Below, in pieces: positions 40,044 to 49,278 of a stretch of 64,000 bases of DNA; the first letter of the stretch is position 1; every line of letters begins with the position of its first letter. Origin of the DNA: Endomicrobium sp. GTDB lineage: Bacteria; Elusimicrobiota; Endomicrobiia; Endomicrobiales; Endomicrobiaceae. The notes under the pieces were generated by a model. The model made no database searches and was not told where the DNA came from. It saw only the letters and a program-made list of their open reading frames with translations. Made by a program: the position numbers and the translations under genes. The stretch covers positions 1 to 64,000 of the forward strand of contig JAISJB010000001.1 of assembly GCA_031261715.1 (NCBI GenBank). The letters run 5' to 3'.

Positions 40044-40068
40044 CATTATGTTGTATTTATGCTAACTT
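40040..40068 (+). promoter_or_regulatory. Promoter of the tRNA-Lys/tRNA-Glu/purA run
   Basis: Perfect TTGACA (40040-40045), 17-nt spacer, TAACTT (40063-40068). The predicted start of transcription is about 12 nt before the mature tRNA-Lys. The -35 overlaps the tsaD stop codon. Confidence 0.68.
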
Positions 40069-40086
40069 ACATTATTATTTAAATGT

Positions 40087-40159
40087 GGGCCCGTAGCTCA
40101 GTTGGTAGAGCACCTCACTTTTAATGAGGGTGTCGTGTGTTCAAATCACATCGGGCTCA
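40087..40159 (+). tRNA. tRNA-Lys (anticodon UUU)
   Basis: Full cloverleaf: acceptor GGGCCCG/CGGGCTC with one G-U, D stem GCTC/GAGC, anticodon stem CCTCA/TGAGG around CTTTTAA, discriminator A. 73 nt, no encoded CCA. Confidence 0.96.
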
Positions 40160-40177
40160 TTTTGTTAATTTTTAATG

Positions 40178-40251
40178 GCTCCCATCGTCTAGTAGGCTTA
40201 GGACACAGGATTTTCAATCCTGCAACACGAGTTCAAATCTCGTTGGGAGCA
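40178..40251 (+). tRNA. tRNA-Glu (anticodon UUC)
   Basis: Acceptor GCTCCCA/TGGGAGC perfect, anticodon stem CAGGA/TCCTG around TTTTCAA, T stem ACGAG/CTCGT, discriminator A. 18 nt after tRNA-Lys and 40 nt before purA, so probably one transcript. No encoded CCA. Confidence 0.96.
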
Positions 40252-40291
40252 GGAAAATATAAATATAAAAACATTAATGGAGACAAAATTT

Positions 40292-41581
40292 ATGTCAGTA
40301 TTAGTTGTTCTAGGGACACAATGGGGAGATGAGGGGAAGGGTAAAGTTGTACATTATTTGGCTGAACAAGCAGATTATATTGTACGTTATCAAGGTGGGA
40401 ATAATGCTGGGCATACTTTAATTTATCAAGGGGTTCCTTTTGTTTTACATTTAATTCCATCAGGTATACTTTTCCCAGATAAGCGTTGTTTAATTACTAA
40501 TGGCGTAGTTATTGATCCTAAGGCTTTTAAAAGCGAAATAGATATTTTAAGTAATAAAAATATCTCAACATGTGGAAGGGTTTTTATTAGTGAACAAGCT
40601 CACATTATACTACCATATCATAGAATTATAGACAGTGTTTTTGAAAGTTGTAATATTAAAATAGGCACTACTAAAAAAGGTATAGGGCCTGCTTATGCAG
40701 ATAAAGTAAATAGATTAGGTATACGAGTTGTTGATTATTTAGAAAAATATGTTTTTGAAGAATTACTTGAAAATAATCTTGAGGCCAAGTATCCTATATT
40801 ACATGATCAAAATATAAACATATCTGAGCTTAAGAGAGAAATAATGAATGAATATAATGAATTAGCAGATTTTATTAGACCATTTGTAGTTGATACAAGA
40901 CTTTTACTTGAGAAAGCCATTTCTAGAAATGAAAAGATACTTTTCGAGAGTGCGCAAGGAACACTACTTGACCTTGATTTTGGGACTTATCCATTTGTAA
41001 CATCGTCTAACCCAACAGTAGGTGGTATTTGTTGTGGAGCAGGAGTAGAACCTAGCAAGATACAAAATATCTTAGGAGTTGTTAAAGCGTATACTACAAG
41101 AGTTGGAGAGGGGCCTTTTATTACTGAATTATTTGATAATGTTGGAAACTTTCTAAGAGATAAAGGGCAAGAATACGGTGCAACAACTGGGAGACCACGT
41201 CGTTGTGGATGGTTCGATTCTGTTATTGTACGTCATAGTGTAAAAGTCAATGGAATAAATCATTTGATTCTTACAAAACTTGATTGTATGTCTGGCTTAG
41301 ATACAATGAAAATATGTGTTGCATATAAATATAAAGGAAATGTATATAATGAATTTCCAGCATCTAGAACAATTCAGAAATATGCTACACCAATTTATGA
41401 AGAAGTAAAAGGCTTTGAAGGACAAATAAAAGGTATCACTAATTTTAATAAACTTCCTATCAATGCGCAGAAATATGTCAAACGTTTAGAACAACTGGTT
41501 GGTGTGAAAATAGATTTAATTTCTCTTGGTAGGAAAAGAAGTGAAGTTATAGAAGTTACTGAAAATGTTAAGTGGTTTTAA
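40292..41581 (+). CDS. purA: Adenylosuccinate synthetase
   Basis: Converts IMP and aspartate to adenylosuccinate with GTP. 429 aa from ATG 40292, preceded by GGAG (40279-40282) at 9 nt; an in-frame ATG at 40277 overlaps that site and is rejected. The N-terminal GTQWGDEGKGK P-loop, NNAGHTL and GTTTGRPRRCGWFD-type C-terminal block (here GATTGRPRRCGWFD) are intact. Confidence 0.97.
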   Translation: MSVLVVLGTQWGDEGKGKVVHYLAEQADYIVRYQGGNNAGHTLIYQGVPFVLHLIPSGILFPDKRCLITNGVVIDPKAFKSEIDILSNKNISTCGRVFISEQAHIILPYHRIIDSVFESCNIKIGTTKKGIGPAYADKVNRLGIRVVDYLEKYVFEELLENNLEAKYPILHDQNINISELKREIMNEYNELADFIRPFVVDTRLLLEKAISRNEKILFESAQGTLLDLDFGTYPFVTSSNPTVGGICCGAGVEPSKIQNILGVVKAYTTRVGEGPFITELFDNVGNFLRDKGQEYGATTGRPRRCGWFDSVIVRHSVKVNGINHLILTKLDCMSGLDTMKICVAYKYKGNVYNEFPASRTIQKYATPIYEEVKGFEGQIKGITNFNKLPINAQKYVKRLEQLVGVKIDLISLGRKRSEVIEVTENVKWF

Positions 41582-41602
41582 CCTTTCAATAAAAAACAAA
41601 CA

Positions 41603-42283
41603 ATGAAAATTAAGTTGCTTAATTTCACAAAACGCTCTGAGGAATTATGTGCATCTGCTGCTCATGTATGTTATAGTGACAGTAAAATATCTAAGCTTAA
41701 TGAAAGAAGTAGAATAGTAAAAATTCTTAATACAGTGATTAGGAATAAACATTATTCCGTACTAGAACATGCATCTTTTACGTTTAGCGTTGATGGGGTA
41801 TCAAGAACATTACTTGCTCAACTTACAAGACATAGATTAGCTTCCTTTTCAGTACAAAGTCAAAGATATGTCAAATTCACTAGAAATAAATATAATAAAT
41901 TTATCATCCCTAAAACGATTAAAAAAAATAAATTAATGTTAAATAAATGTTATTCTTTGTTGAATAAAGTAGTAGGTTTATATAATGAATTGTTAGAACA
42001 AAATATTTCTATTGAAGATGCAAGATATATTTTACCTAATGCCTCTGTTACTAATATTGTTTTTACAATGAACGCACGAGAATTAAGACATTTCTTTTCT
42101 TTAAGATGTTGTAATAAAGCACAATGGGAAATAAGAAACATGGCTTGTAAAATACTTAAAATTGTGAAATTAAAAGCTCCATTATTGTTTTTACTGTCAG
42201 GGCCAACGTGTGTAAGAGCCGAAATATGTCAAGAACTTATTCCTTGTAAATCTCCATGGACTAGAGAAAGGATAACAATTTGA
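41603..42283 (+). CDS. thyX: Flavin-dependent thymidylate synthase ThyX
   Basis: FAD-dependent methylation of dUMP to dTMP using methylenetetrahydrofolate. 226 aa with the ThyX motif RHRLASFSVQSQRY, matching RHRx7S, and the later NARELRHFFSLRCC. With dCMP deaminase (25905) and glyA (22184) it forms a dTMP route. thyA and folA are not seen here. Confidence 0.96.
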   Translation: MKIKLLNFTKRSEELCASAAHVCYSDSKISKLNERSRIVKILNTVIRNKHYSVLEHASFTFSVDGVSRTLLAQLTRHRLASFSVQSQRYVKFTRNKYNKFIIPKTIKKNKLMLNKCYSLLNKVVGLYNELLEQNISIEDARYILPNASVTNIVFTMNARELRHFFSLRCCNKAQWEIRNMACKILKIVKLKAPLLFLLSGPTCVRAEICQELIPCKSPWTRERITI

Positions 42284-43464
42284 TAATTCAAGGGATGAAT
42301 ATTGTTAATTTTTTGCTAGGCTTGTCTATGATTTTATTATGTGCAAAGTTGTTTGGAGAACTTGCTCTGCACATTGGCCAATCTGAAATTATAGGGGAGT
42401 TGTTTGCTGGTATTGTTCTTGGGCCATGTATGTTTAATGTTATCCATGAAACTCCCATTTTATTAATGATGGCTGAAATTGGTTCTATTATACTTTTATT
42501 TGATGTAGGTCTTTCAATAAATATAAAAAACTTTATTAAATCTAGTAAATTAGCCTTTTTAGTAGCAATAAGTGGTATATTGATTCCTTATTTGTTTGTT
42601 TACATTGTATTTACTAGCTTCCATTTTACAAAATTTCAGGCAGCCTTTGCGGCTGCTATTTTAACAGCTACTTCAATAGCAGTGACAGCCAGAATTTTAA
42701 AAGACTCAAATAAATTAGAAACACAAGAAGCAGAAATTGTATTAGGGGCAGCGTTTATTGACGATATATTAGGAATTTTTATACTTACAATTGTTTTAAA
42801 GATAATTTCTGGTAAGAGTATTACAACTTACAGCGTTATACAAATCTTAATTCGTATAATTATTTTTTTTATTTCAGCTATATTATTTAGTGTAATATTA
42901 CCACTTGTTTATAAACTTATTGCAAAAATGAAACAAGAATATTCACTACTTATAGTAACTATTTGTATATGTTTCATGATTGCAACTATAGCAGTAAAGG
43001 CAGAACTTGCTACAATAGTAGGAGCATTTATCTTTGGTATAATGTTAACACGAACACATACTATTAAACAAATCAAACAAGATATAAAACCACTATATTC
43101 TTTTTTTGTACCTATATTTTTTGTTTTAATGGGAAGTAATATTAAACTAAATATTTTTAATCCATTTATTATGGATAATGCAAAATTTATGATTATAACA
43201 CTAGTTATTTTTATAGCTTCTTTTCTTGGAAAACTATTATCTGGATTTATAATCTTAAGAAAAGGGGTAGATAAACTTATAATAGGTCTATCTATGGTCC
43301 CTAGAGGAGAAGTTGGATTAATTTTTGCAAGAATCGGACTACAACATAATATCTTTGAAACTAATTACTATAGCGTTTTAGTTACAGTTATAATGTTATT
43401 AACATTAATCACTCCAATAATACTAAAGTATCTGTTAGGCAAACGCAACTTAACTACTATTTAA
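42280..43464 (+). CDS. CPA2-family cation/proton antiporter (Kef/NhaP-like)
   Basis: 394-aa membrane protein with about 12 hydrophobic segments, ELFAGIVLGPCMF near the start and the paired-helix region LGAAFIDDILGIFIL with adjacent Asp residues, the ion-binding site of Na+/H+ or K+/H+ antiporters. No C-terminal TrkA/RCK domain. TTG 42280 is supported as start by AGAAAGGA seven nt upstream and a 4-nt overlap with thyX; ATG 42295 is the alternative. Ion specificity cannot be assigned. Confidence 0.85.
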   Translation: MIIQGMNIVNFLLGLSMILLCAKLFGELALHIGQSEIIGELFAGIVLGPCMFNVIHETPILLMMAEIGSIILLFDVGLSINIKNFIKSSKLAFLVAISGILIPYLFVYIVFTSFHFTKFQAAFAAAILTATSIAVTARILKDSNKLETQEAEIVLGAAFIDDILGIFILTIVLKIISGKSITTYSVIQILIRIIIFFISAILFSVILPLVYKLIAKMKQEYSLLIVTICICFMIATIAVKAELATIVGAFIFGIMLTRTHTIKQIKQDIKPLYSFFVPIFFVLMGSNIKLNIFNPFIMDNAKFMIITLVIFIASFLGKLLSGFIILRKGVDKLIIGLSMVPRGEVGLIFARIGLQHNIFETNYYSVLVTVIMLLTLITPIILKYLLGKRNLTTI

Positions 43465-43549
43465 CCAATTGGAATGTACAAATTTACAAAAACAAGGAGG
43501 GGATTGTTAAGGAAAAAACCATAATAATAAAAGGTTTTATCAATAATTT
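43465..43549 (+). other. Gap with an orphan Shine-Dalgarno sequence before ruvX
   Basis: AAGGAGGGG (43494-43502) is the longest anti-16S match in the window, but no usable start codon follows at 5-12 nt; the ruvX ATG is about 48 nt away and its frame is closed upstream by TAA (43544-43546). A weak 6-bp hairpin AAAACC/GGTTTT (43515-43538) follows. Probably the remains of a lost small gene or a leader. Confidence 0.5.
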
Positions 43550-43975
43550 ATGGTTCACAGTAGATTGATGGCAATAGATTATGGATTAACAAAAATAGGA
43601 CTTGCATTAACAGATCAACTAAGAATCATTGCTCAACCGTTTGGAACTATTCAAAATATATCCTTGAAGAGAAGTTCTTGTGAAGTAGTTGAAATTGCTA
43701 AAGAGTATCATGTTATAACAATTGTGATAGGACTTCCGCTTAGTATGAATGGTAGTGATAATATAATGACAAATATTGTTTATAAGTTTAAAAATACAAT
43801 TTTACTGTTAACAGACATTAAAGTTGTAACTTTTGATGAAAGACTTACTACATATCAAACTAAAAGAATATTAAGAGAACTTGGGATTAGAAACAAAAAA
43901 AAAAAATATAGGTTACTTGAAGATCAAATATCTGCTACATTAATTCTTCAAACATATTTAGAATCTATTACATAA
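43550..43975 (+). CDS. ruvX: Putative Holliday-junction resolvase / pre-16S rRNA nuclease YqgF
   Basis: RNase H-fold nuclease; family members process pre-16S rRNA 5' ends. 141 aa with MAIDYGLTKIGLALTD (D10), VIGLPLSMNGSD and FDERLTT, the three acidic-site regions of YqgF. Start at ATG 43550 or at ATG 43568 (seventh codon), which begins exactly at the conserved sheet. Adjacent to mltG, a common pairing. Confidence 0.92.
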   Translation: MVHSRLMAIDYGLTKIGLALTDQLRIIAQPFGTIQNISLKRSSCEVVEIAKEYHVITIVIGLPLSMNGSDNIMTNIVYKFKNTILLLTDIKVVTFDERLTTYQTKRILRELGIRNKKKKYRLLEDQISATLILQTYLESIT

Positions 43976-43978
43976 ACT

Positions 43979-44839
43979 GTGCATAAAAAACTTTGTAATT
44001 TTTTTTTACTATTATTTTTAATTATTATATTAATTTCTTACGTTATGTATAATAAAAGCAGTTTAACAAAATGTAATATTTTCCAAATCCATAAAGGATA
44101 TTATAGTAAATTTACATTTTTAGTGAATAAATTTATAATACAAGCTAAAAATAATAAACATTATACTACAATACGTGTGACTGTGCCTGAAGGACAAAAC
44201 ATATATCAAACAGCAGAATGTATTTATAGAACTTTCCCAATTAATAAAAATAAATTTGTCAGAATTGCTCAATTTAAAAAGATGGAAGGATATTTAATGC
44301 CAGAAACATATTTTTTAACTGTAAATATGAATGAAAGTCAAATTATTGATATGATGTATAAAGAATTTAAAAATAAAATTACAAACAGTATGTACAAAAG
44401 AGCACATGATCTTAATTTAAATTTTAATGATGTTATTATTTTGGCCTCTATTATAGAAAAAGAAGTTTCTAATTCTGATGAAAGAAGAATAGTAGCTTCT
44501 ATTTTTTATAATCGACTTAATAGAAAAATAAAATTACAATCTTGTGCTACTGTACTTTATGCTATTGGGCTACATAAAGTCAAATTATCTCTAAATGATA
44601 CTAAGATTAATTCTCCATATAATACTTATAAATACTTTGGTTTGCCACCAGGTCCAATTTGTAGTCCTAGTTTGGATTCAATAAAAGCAGCATTATATCC
44701 AAAATTATCACGTAAATTATTTTTTGTATCACAAGGTAATGGCAAACATTTATTTGCAAAAAATTTTGAAGAACATAAAAAAAATAAACAAATTATAAAA
44801 AGAGAGCTAAATGAAAAGAAGAAGAATTTATCTAGATAA
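43979..44839 (+). CDS. mltG: Endolytic murein transglycosylase MltG
   Basis: Membrane-anchored enzyme that cuts nascent glycan strands. GTG start 3 nt after ruvX. 286 aa: one N-terminal transmembrane helix (about 5-24), a shortened LysM-like region (VTVPEGQNIYQTAE) and the YceG catalytic domain with E160 in LASIIEKEVS and YNTYKYFGLPPGPICSPS. Shorter than the usual 330-380 aa. It overlaps nifS by 29 nt. Confidence 0.93.
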   Translation: MHKKLCNFFLLLFLIIILISYVMYNKSSLTKCNIFQIHKGYYSKFTFLVNKFIIQAKNNKHYTTIRVTVPEGQNIYQTAECIYRTFPINKNKFVRIAQFKKMEGYLMPETYFLTVNMNESQIIDMMYKEFKNKITNSMYKRAHDLNLNFNDVIILASIIEKEVSNSDERRIVASIFYNRLNRKIKLQSCATVLYAIGLHKVKLSLNDTKINSPYNTYKYFGLPPGPICSPSLDSIKAALYPKLSRKLFFVSQGNGKHLFAKNFEEHKKNKQIIKRELNEKKKNLSR

Positions 44840-46001
44840 TAGTGCTACAACATCAGTGTATCCCGAAGTTAAAAAAAATATGCAGAAATATTTTTCAAAA
44901 ATTTACGGAAATGCATCTAGTTTACATTATTTTGGAAGACAATCTAAAATAGTTGTTGAAAATTCAAGGATACAAATAGCAAAATTAATTAATGCAAATC
45001 CTAATGAAATATTTTTTACTAGTTGTGGAACAGAAGCTAACAATATTGCTATATTAGGTGTCATACAAGCCTACGGTTCTATTGGTCATGTAATTTCTAG
45101 TTCTATTGAACATCATTCTGTGTTACATACTTGTGAATATCTTAATAAAAGTGGACATATAATAACATATATTAAAGTTGATAAGCATGGAATAATTTCA
45201 GTTAAAGATTTAATAAATTCACTAAGAGATAATACTATACTTGTTACTATTATGCATGCAAATAATGAAATAGGGTCAATGCAACCAATTGAAGATATTG
45301 CACATGAATTAAGTAAAATAAATAAAAATAGGAAGCATAAGATCTATCTTCACACTGATTCTATACAAACCGCTGGTAAGATCAAGATAGATGTAAAACA
45401 ACTTGGTGTAGATTTACTTACCATATCAGCACATAAATTTAATGGACCTAAAGGTATAGGAATATTATATATTAAAAATGGAACTAAGATATTACCAATA
45501 ACTTTTGGTGGACATCATGAATCTGCAATACGACCTGGCACTGAAAATGTTCCATGTATAGTAGGTTGTGCTAAAGCTTATGAAATTGCATCTGAAAATC
45601 TTAATGAACATTATGAACATGTATCTAAATTAAGACAAAAATTAAAAGAAGGAATTTTAAATACAATCCCAGATGTTAAAATCAATGCTGATAATTCTCA
45701 TATACTTTCTCACATTTTGAATGTAAGTTTTAAATATATAGAAGGAGAATCATTATTACTTATGCTTGATATGAAAGGAATAGCTGTTTCTACAGGATCA
45801 GCATGTACATCAGACACATTATCTCCTTCGCATGTTTTAACTGCAATAGGTCTAAGTCCAATTTTAGCACGAGGTGCGATACGTTTTTCATTTACGTATC
45901 AAAATACAATAACTGAAATTGATTATGTTTTATCAGTGCTACCACATCTAGTTAATGATTTACGTTTAATGTCACCTATATGGAGAAGCAATAAATTATG
46001 A
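44811..46001 (+). CDS. nifS: Cysteine desulfurase (NifS/IscS family)
   Basis: PLP enzyme releasing sulfur from cysteine for Fe-S clusters and tRNA thiolation. 396 aa: IYLDNSATTSVYPEV, PLP lysine K209 in SAHKFNGPKGIG and sulfur-carrying C332 in STGSACTSDTLSPSHV. The extended cysteine loop places it in the IscS/NifS group I. No iscU or mnmA is adjacent, so the acceptor is unknown. Confidence 0.94.
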   Translation: MKRRRIYLDNSATTSVYPEVKKNMQKYFSKIYGNASSLHYFGRQSKIVVENSRIQIAKLINANPNEIFFTSCGTEANNIAILGVIQAYGSIGHVISSSIEHHSVLHTCEYLNKSGHIITYIKVDKHGIISVKDLINSLRDNTILVTIMHANNEIGSMQPIEDIAHELSKINKNRKHKIYLHTDSIQTAGKIKIDVKQLGVDLLTISAHKFNGPKGIGILYIKNGTKILPITFGGHHESAIRPGTENVPCIVGCAKAYEIASENLNEHYEHVSKLRQKLKEGILNTIPDVKINADNSHILSHILNVSFKYIEGESLLLMLDMKGIAVSTGSACTSDTLSPSHVLTAIGLSPILARGAIRFSFTYQNTITEIDYVLSVLPHLVNDLRLMSPIWRSNKL

Positions 46002-46039
46002 ATTTGTGAAAAAAATCTTATTTTTATACAATTAATGTA

Positions 46040-46642
46040 ATGAAAAAAAGGAAATTTAAACTAGTACGACAAACAAAAGAAACTAAGGTAGAAGTTGATC
46101 TTAATCTTGATGTTGAAGTTACTGATTCATGTATTGCAACTACTATAGGTTTTATGGATCATATGTTAACATTGTTTACTATGTATGCAGGCATAGGATT
46201 AACAATTAAAGCTACTGGAGATACATGTGTAGATGATCATCATTTAGTAGAAGATATTGGAATCACTTTAGGGCAAACATTAAAAACTTCATTGGGGACC
46301 AAGGTTGGAATAATGCGATACGGATTTTGTTTGTTACCTATGGATGAAGCTTTAAGTTATGTAGCATTGGATTTGTCTGGTAGGTTTTTTTTAGATTATG
46401 ATGTTTTAACTGTACAAAATGAGTTAAATAGTAGTTTCAATTATAATTTAATTTATGATTTTTTTTATGCTTTAGCAGATAACGCTAAAGTTACTCTTCA
46501 TATAAAAACTCTCAAAGGTCGTGATAACCATCACATTATAGAGTCTATTTTTAAAGCATTTGGTCTTGCTCTAAAGCAAGCTATGGCTGTTTCTAATGTA
46601 GAAAACACATTTATTCTTTCTACTAAAGGGACATTAGCATAA
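46040..46642 (+). CDS. hisB: Imidazoleglycerol-phosphate dehydratase
   Basis: Sixth step of histidine synthesis. 200 aa, dehydratase domain only, with GFMDHMLTLF, DDHHLVEDIGITLG and GRDNHHIIESIFKAFGLAL, the duplicated His-rich metal motifs. First of five consecutive histidine genes, 38 nt after nifS. Confidence 0.96.
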   Translation: MKKRKFKLVRQTKETKVEVDLNLDVEVTDSCIATTIGFMDHMLTLFTMYAGIGLTIKATGDTCVDDHHLVEDIGITLGQTLKTSLGTKVGIMRYGFCLLPMDEALSYVALDLSGRFFLDYDVLTVQNELNSSFNYNLIYDFFYALADNAKVTLHIKTLKGRDNHHIIESIFKAFGLALKQAMAVSNVENTFILSTKGTLA

Positions 46643-46651
46643 AAATGTATT

Positions 46652-47296
46652 ATGAAAAAAATTGCTATTATAGATTATGGTTTTGGTAACATTAAAAGTG
46701 TATTGAATGCATTACATTACTTAAATGTACAAGCATTTGTCATTAATAATTGTACATCTGAAATCTTAAATTTCGATGGGCTCATATTACCAGGAGTTGG
46801 TGCATTTAAGCCAGCAATAGATTTTTTACATGATCAAGGATTTGATAAAGCAATTTTGGATTATGTTAACTGTGGGAAAATGCTCTATGGTATATGTTTG
46901 GGATTTCAATTGTTGTTTGATATTAGCTATGAGAATGGAAAACATCAAGGTCTGGGGTTAATACATGGCGAAGTTCGACAATTTATCCAAAAAGATAATT
47001 TTTTAAAAGTTCCACATATGGGTTGGAATAATATTAGTATTATAAATCAAAATCTTTATACACGTTCAATGTTTAATAATATACTTAATGAAGAAAGTTT
47101 TTACTTTGTACACTCTTATTATGCAGTTCCATATAATGTATCACAAGTTTCAAGTGTATGTACATTTGGTATACAATTTTGTTCTTCTATTAGTTATAAA
47201 AATATTTGGGGTAGCCAGTTTCATCCTGAAAAAAGTGGAGAAAAAGGATTACAAATTTTAAGAAATTTTATAGATGAGGTAAATATAAATAAATGA
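46652..47296 (+). CDS. hisH: Imidazole glycerol phosphate synthase, glutaminase subunit
   Basis: Supplies ammonia to HisF. 214 aa class I amidotransferase: PGVGAF, nucleophile C82 in [11 protein letters not shown] and His/Glu in [10 protein letters not shown]. Overlaps hisA by 4 nt (ATGA). Confidence 0.96.
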   Translation: MKKIAIIDYGFGNIKSVLNALHYLNVQAFVINNCTSEILNFDGLILPGVGAFKPAIDFLHDQGFDKAILDYVNCGKMLYGICLGFQLLFDISYENGKHQGLGLIHGEVRQFIQKDNFLKVPHMGWNNISIINQNLYTRSMFNNILNEESFYFVHSYYAVPYNVSQVSSVCTFGIQFCSSISYKNIWGSQFHPEKSGEKGLQILRNFIDEVNINK

Positions 47297-48039
47297 TTAT
47301 TATTCCAGCAATTGATATAAGACAAGGCAAGTCAGTTAGGTTGAAACAAGGGAAGCTAGATGCAGAAACAATTTATTCTAATGATCCACTTTTTCTTGCA
47401 AAATTATGGCAAGCAAAAGGAGCTGAACGTATACACATTGTTGATCTAGATGGAGCGTTTAGTTGCATTAATAATAATCGAGAAATAATAAAACAAATAT
47501 GTTCTTCGATTAATATTCCTATTGAAGTAGGCGGTGGTATAAGAGATCTTGAAAAAATTAATGAAATCTTTGATCTAGGAGCAACTTATGTGATCCTAGG
47601 AACAGTTGCTATTTATAATCCTGACATTATTAGGAGAGCAATCGAGAAGTATGGCTCAGATAAAATTCTTGTTTCAATAGATGCTAGATGTGGTAAAATT
47701 GCAATAGATGGTTGGAAAGATGTAACTGCTATAGATGTCTTGGAATTGTTAACTGAATTATATAAGATTGGTATACATGAAATTATATATACTGATATTA
47801 CTAGAGATGGTATGTTTACAGGACCAGATATATCTGGTATTAGTAAATTAAATGAATTTTGTGATAACAAGATTCGAATCATTGCTTCAGGTGGAATAAA
47901 AACAGTTCATGATATTATTAAATTAAAAAAATATAAAAATGTTGTTGCGACTATTGTAGGTAGTGCTTTATATACAAATGATTTTAATCTTGAAGATTCT
48001 ATAAAAAAGCTACATGAAGTGGATAATATTCAATGTTAG
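47293..48039 (+). CDS. hisA: Phosphoribosylformimino-AICAR-phosphate isomerase
   Basis: TIM-barrel Amadori isomerase. 248 aa: [16 protein letters not shown] with catalytic D8, VGGGIRD, and the second catalytic Asp in [14 protein letters not shown]. Overlaps hisF by 7 nt. Confidence 0.96.
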   Translation: MIIIPAIDIRQGKSVRLKQGKLDAETIYSNDPLFLAKLWQAKGAERIHIVDLDGAFSCINNNREIIKQICSSINIPIEVGGGIRDLEKINEIFDLGATYVILGTVAIYNPDIIRRAIEKYGSDKILVSIDARCGKIAIDGWKDVTAIDVLELLTELYKIGIHEIIYTDITRDGMFTGPDISGISKLNEFCDNKIRIIASGGIKTVHDIIKLKKYKNVVATIVGSALYTNDFNLEDSIKKLHEVDNIQC

Positions 48040-48788
48040 GATTTAGAGTGATACCATGCTTAGATATAACTAATGGTAGAGTTGTAAAAGGTACCAATTT
48101 TATTGAATTGAAGGATGCTGGCAATCCGATTGAGATAGCACAATATTATAGTAAGTGTGGAGCTGATGAGATTGTTTTTTTAGACATTACAGCAACATTC
48201 GAAGAACGAAATACTACAATAAGTTTAATAAATATGACTTCTGAGAAAGTTTTTATTCCTTTAACAGTTGGTGGAGGAGTAAAAACAATTATGGATATAA
48301 GAAATATTTTAAATGCTGGTGCAGATAAAGTTTCTATTAATTCAGCAGCTGTATATAGTCCAAACATAATATCAAAAGCAAGTAATATGTTTGGGAAACA
48401 ATGTATTGTTGTAGCAATAGATGCAAAAAATATTGGTAAAAATAAATGGAATGTATTTACACATGGTGGTAGAGTAAATACTGGAATAGATGCTATTAGT
48501 TGGGCTAAGCAAGTTACAGAACTTGGAGCAGGGGAAATACTATTAACAAGTATGGATAAAGATGGAACGAAATGTGGATACGATGTAGATCTGATTAAAA
48601 TAATATCAAACTCTATATCTATACCAGTTATTGCTTCAGGAGGAGCTGGTAAATTAGAACATTTTTTATCAGCTTATAATGCTGGAGCATCAGCTATTCT
48701 AATAGCTTCCTTATTTCATTATAAAGAATTAACAATAAAACAAGTCAAGGCCTATTTAAAATGTAATAATATTCCAGTTAGATTATAA
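48033..48788 (+). CDS. hisF: Imidazole glycerol phosphate synthase, cyclase subunit
   Basis: TIM-barrel partner of HisH. 251 aa: [47 protein letters not shown] and [10 protein letters not shown]. Both catalytic Asp positions are present. HisH and HisF being both intact suggests the complex functions. Confidence 0.97.
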   Translation: MLGFRVIPCLDITNGRVVKGTNFIELKDAGNPIEIAQYYSKCGADEIVFLDITATFEERNTTISLINMTSEKVFIPLTVGGGVKTIMDIRNILNAGADKVSINSAAVYSPNIISKASNMFGKQCIVVAIDAKNIGKNKWNVFTHGGRVNTGIDAISWAKQVTELGAGEILLTSMDKDGTKCGYDVDLIKIISNSISIPVIASGGAGKLEHFLSAYNAGASAILIASLFHYKELTIKQVKAYLKCNNIPVRL

Positions 48789-48806
48789 CATTGAAAGGGG
48801 ATTTGT

Positions 48807-49226
48807 GTGAATAAAATTATTGATATACTAAAGTTTGATAATAAAGGTCTTATTCCTGTAGTTGTACAGGACTACAAAGATAATACTGTTTTAATGGTAG
48901 CTTATATGAATAGTGAAGCTGTTGACAAAACACTTAAAACAGGTATAGCAACGTATTGGAGTCGTTCTAGAAGTAAATTGTGGGTAAAAGGTGAACAATC
49001 TGGCAATATACAAAAACTAAAGGAATTTTATTATGATTGTGATAAGGACTGTTTGCTTATCAAAGTTACACAAGTTGGAGTTGGAGCTGCTTGCCATACT
49101 GGATATAGAAGCTGTTTTTTTTCTAAAATTAATTTAGAATTAATAAATAAAACAGAAAACATACTGTCAGAATGTATAGGCAAGAAACTTTTTGATCCAG
49201 ATCAAGTGTATAAAAAATCTTGTTAA
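48807..49226 (+). CDS. hisI: Phosphoribosyl-AMP cyclohydrolase
   Basis: Third step of histidine synthesis. GTG start after AAAGGGG. 139 aa: [34 protein letters not shown], and metal/Cys motif YDCDKDC...[13 protein letters not shown]. Only the cyclohydrolase domain: the HisE pyrophosphohydrolase is not fused. hisG, hisD, hisC and hisE are outside the window. Confidence 0.95.
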   Translation: MNKIIDILKFDNKGLIPVVVQDYKDNTVLMVAYMNSEAVDKTLKTGIATYWSRSRSKLWVKGEQSGNIQKLKEFYYDCDKDCLLIKVTQVGVGAACHTGYRSCFFSKINLELINKTENILSECIGKKLFDPDQVYKKSC

Positions 49227-49278
49227 TGATCTCATTTTCAAATGATTAAACATCAATTAGTATATATTATTTAAAATT

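Noticed and set aside
40102-40332. Open frame running through tRNA-Lys and tRNA-Glu
   Set aside because: Chance frame across two convincing tRNA genes into the purA start.
43504-43524. TTG-started 6-codon frame after the orphan Shine-Dalgarno
   Set aside because: The start is only one base from the ribosome-binding site and the peptide ends at once.
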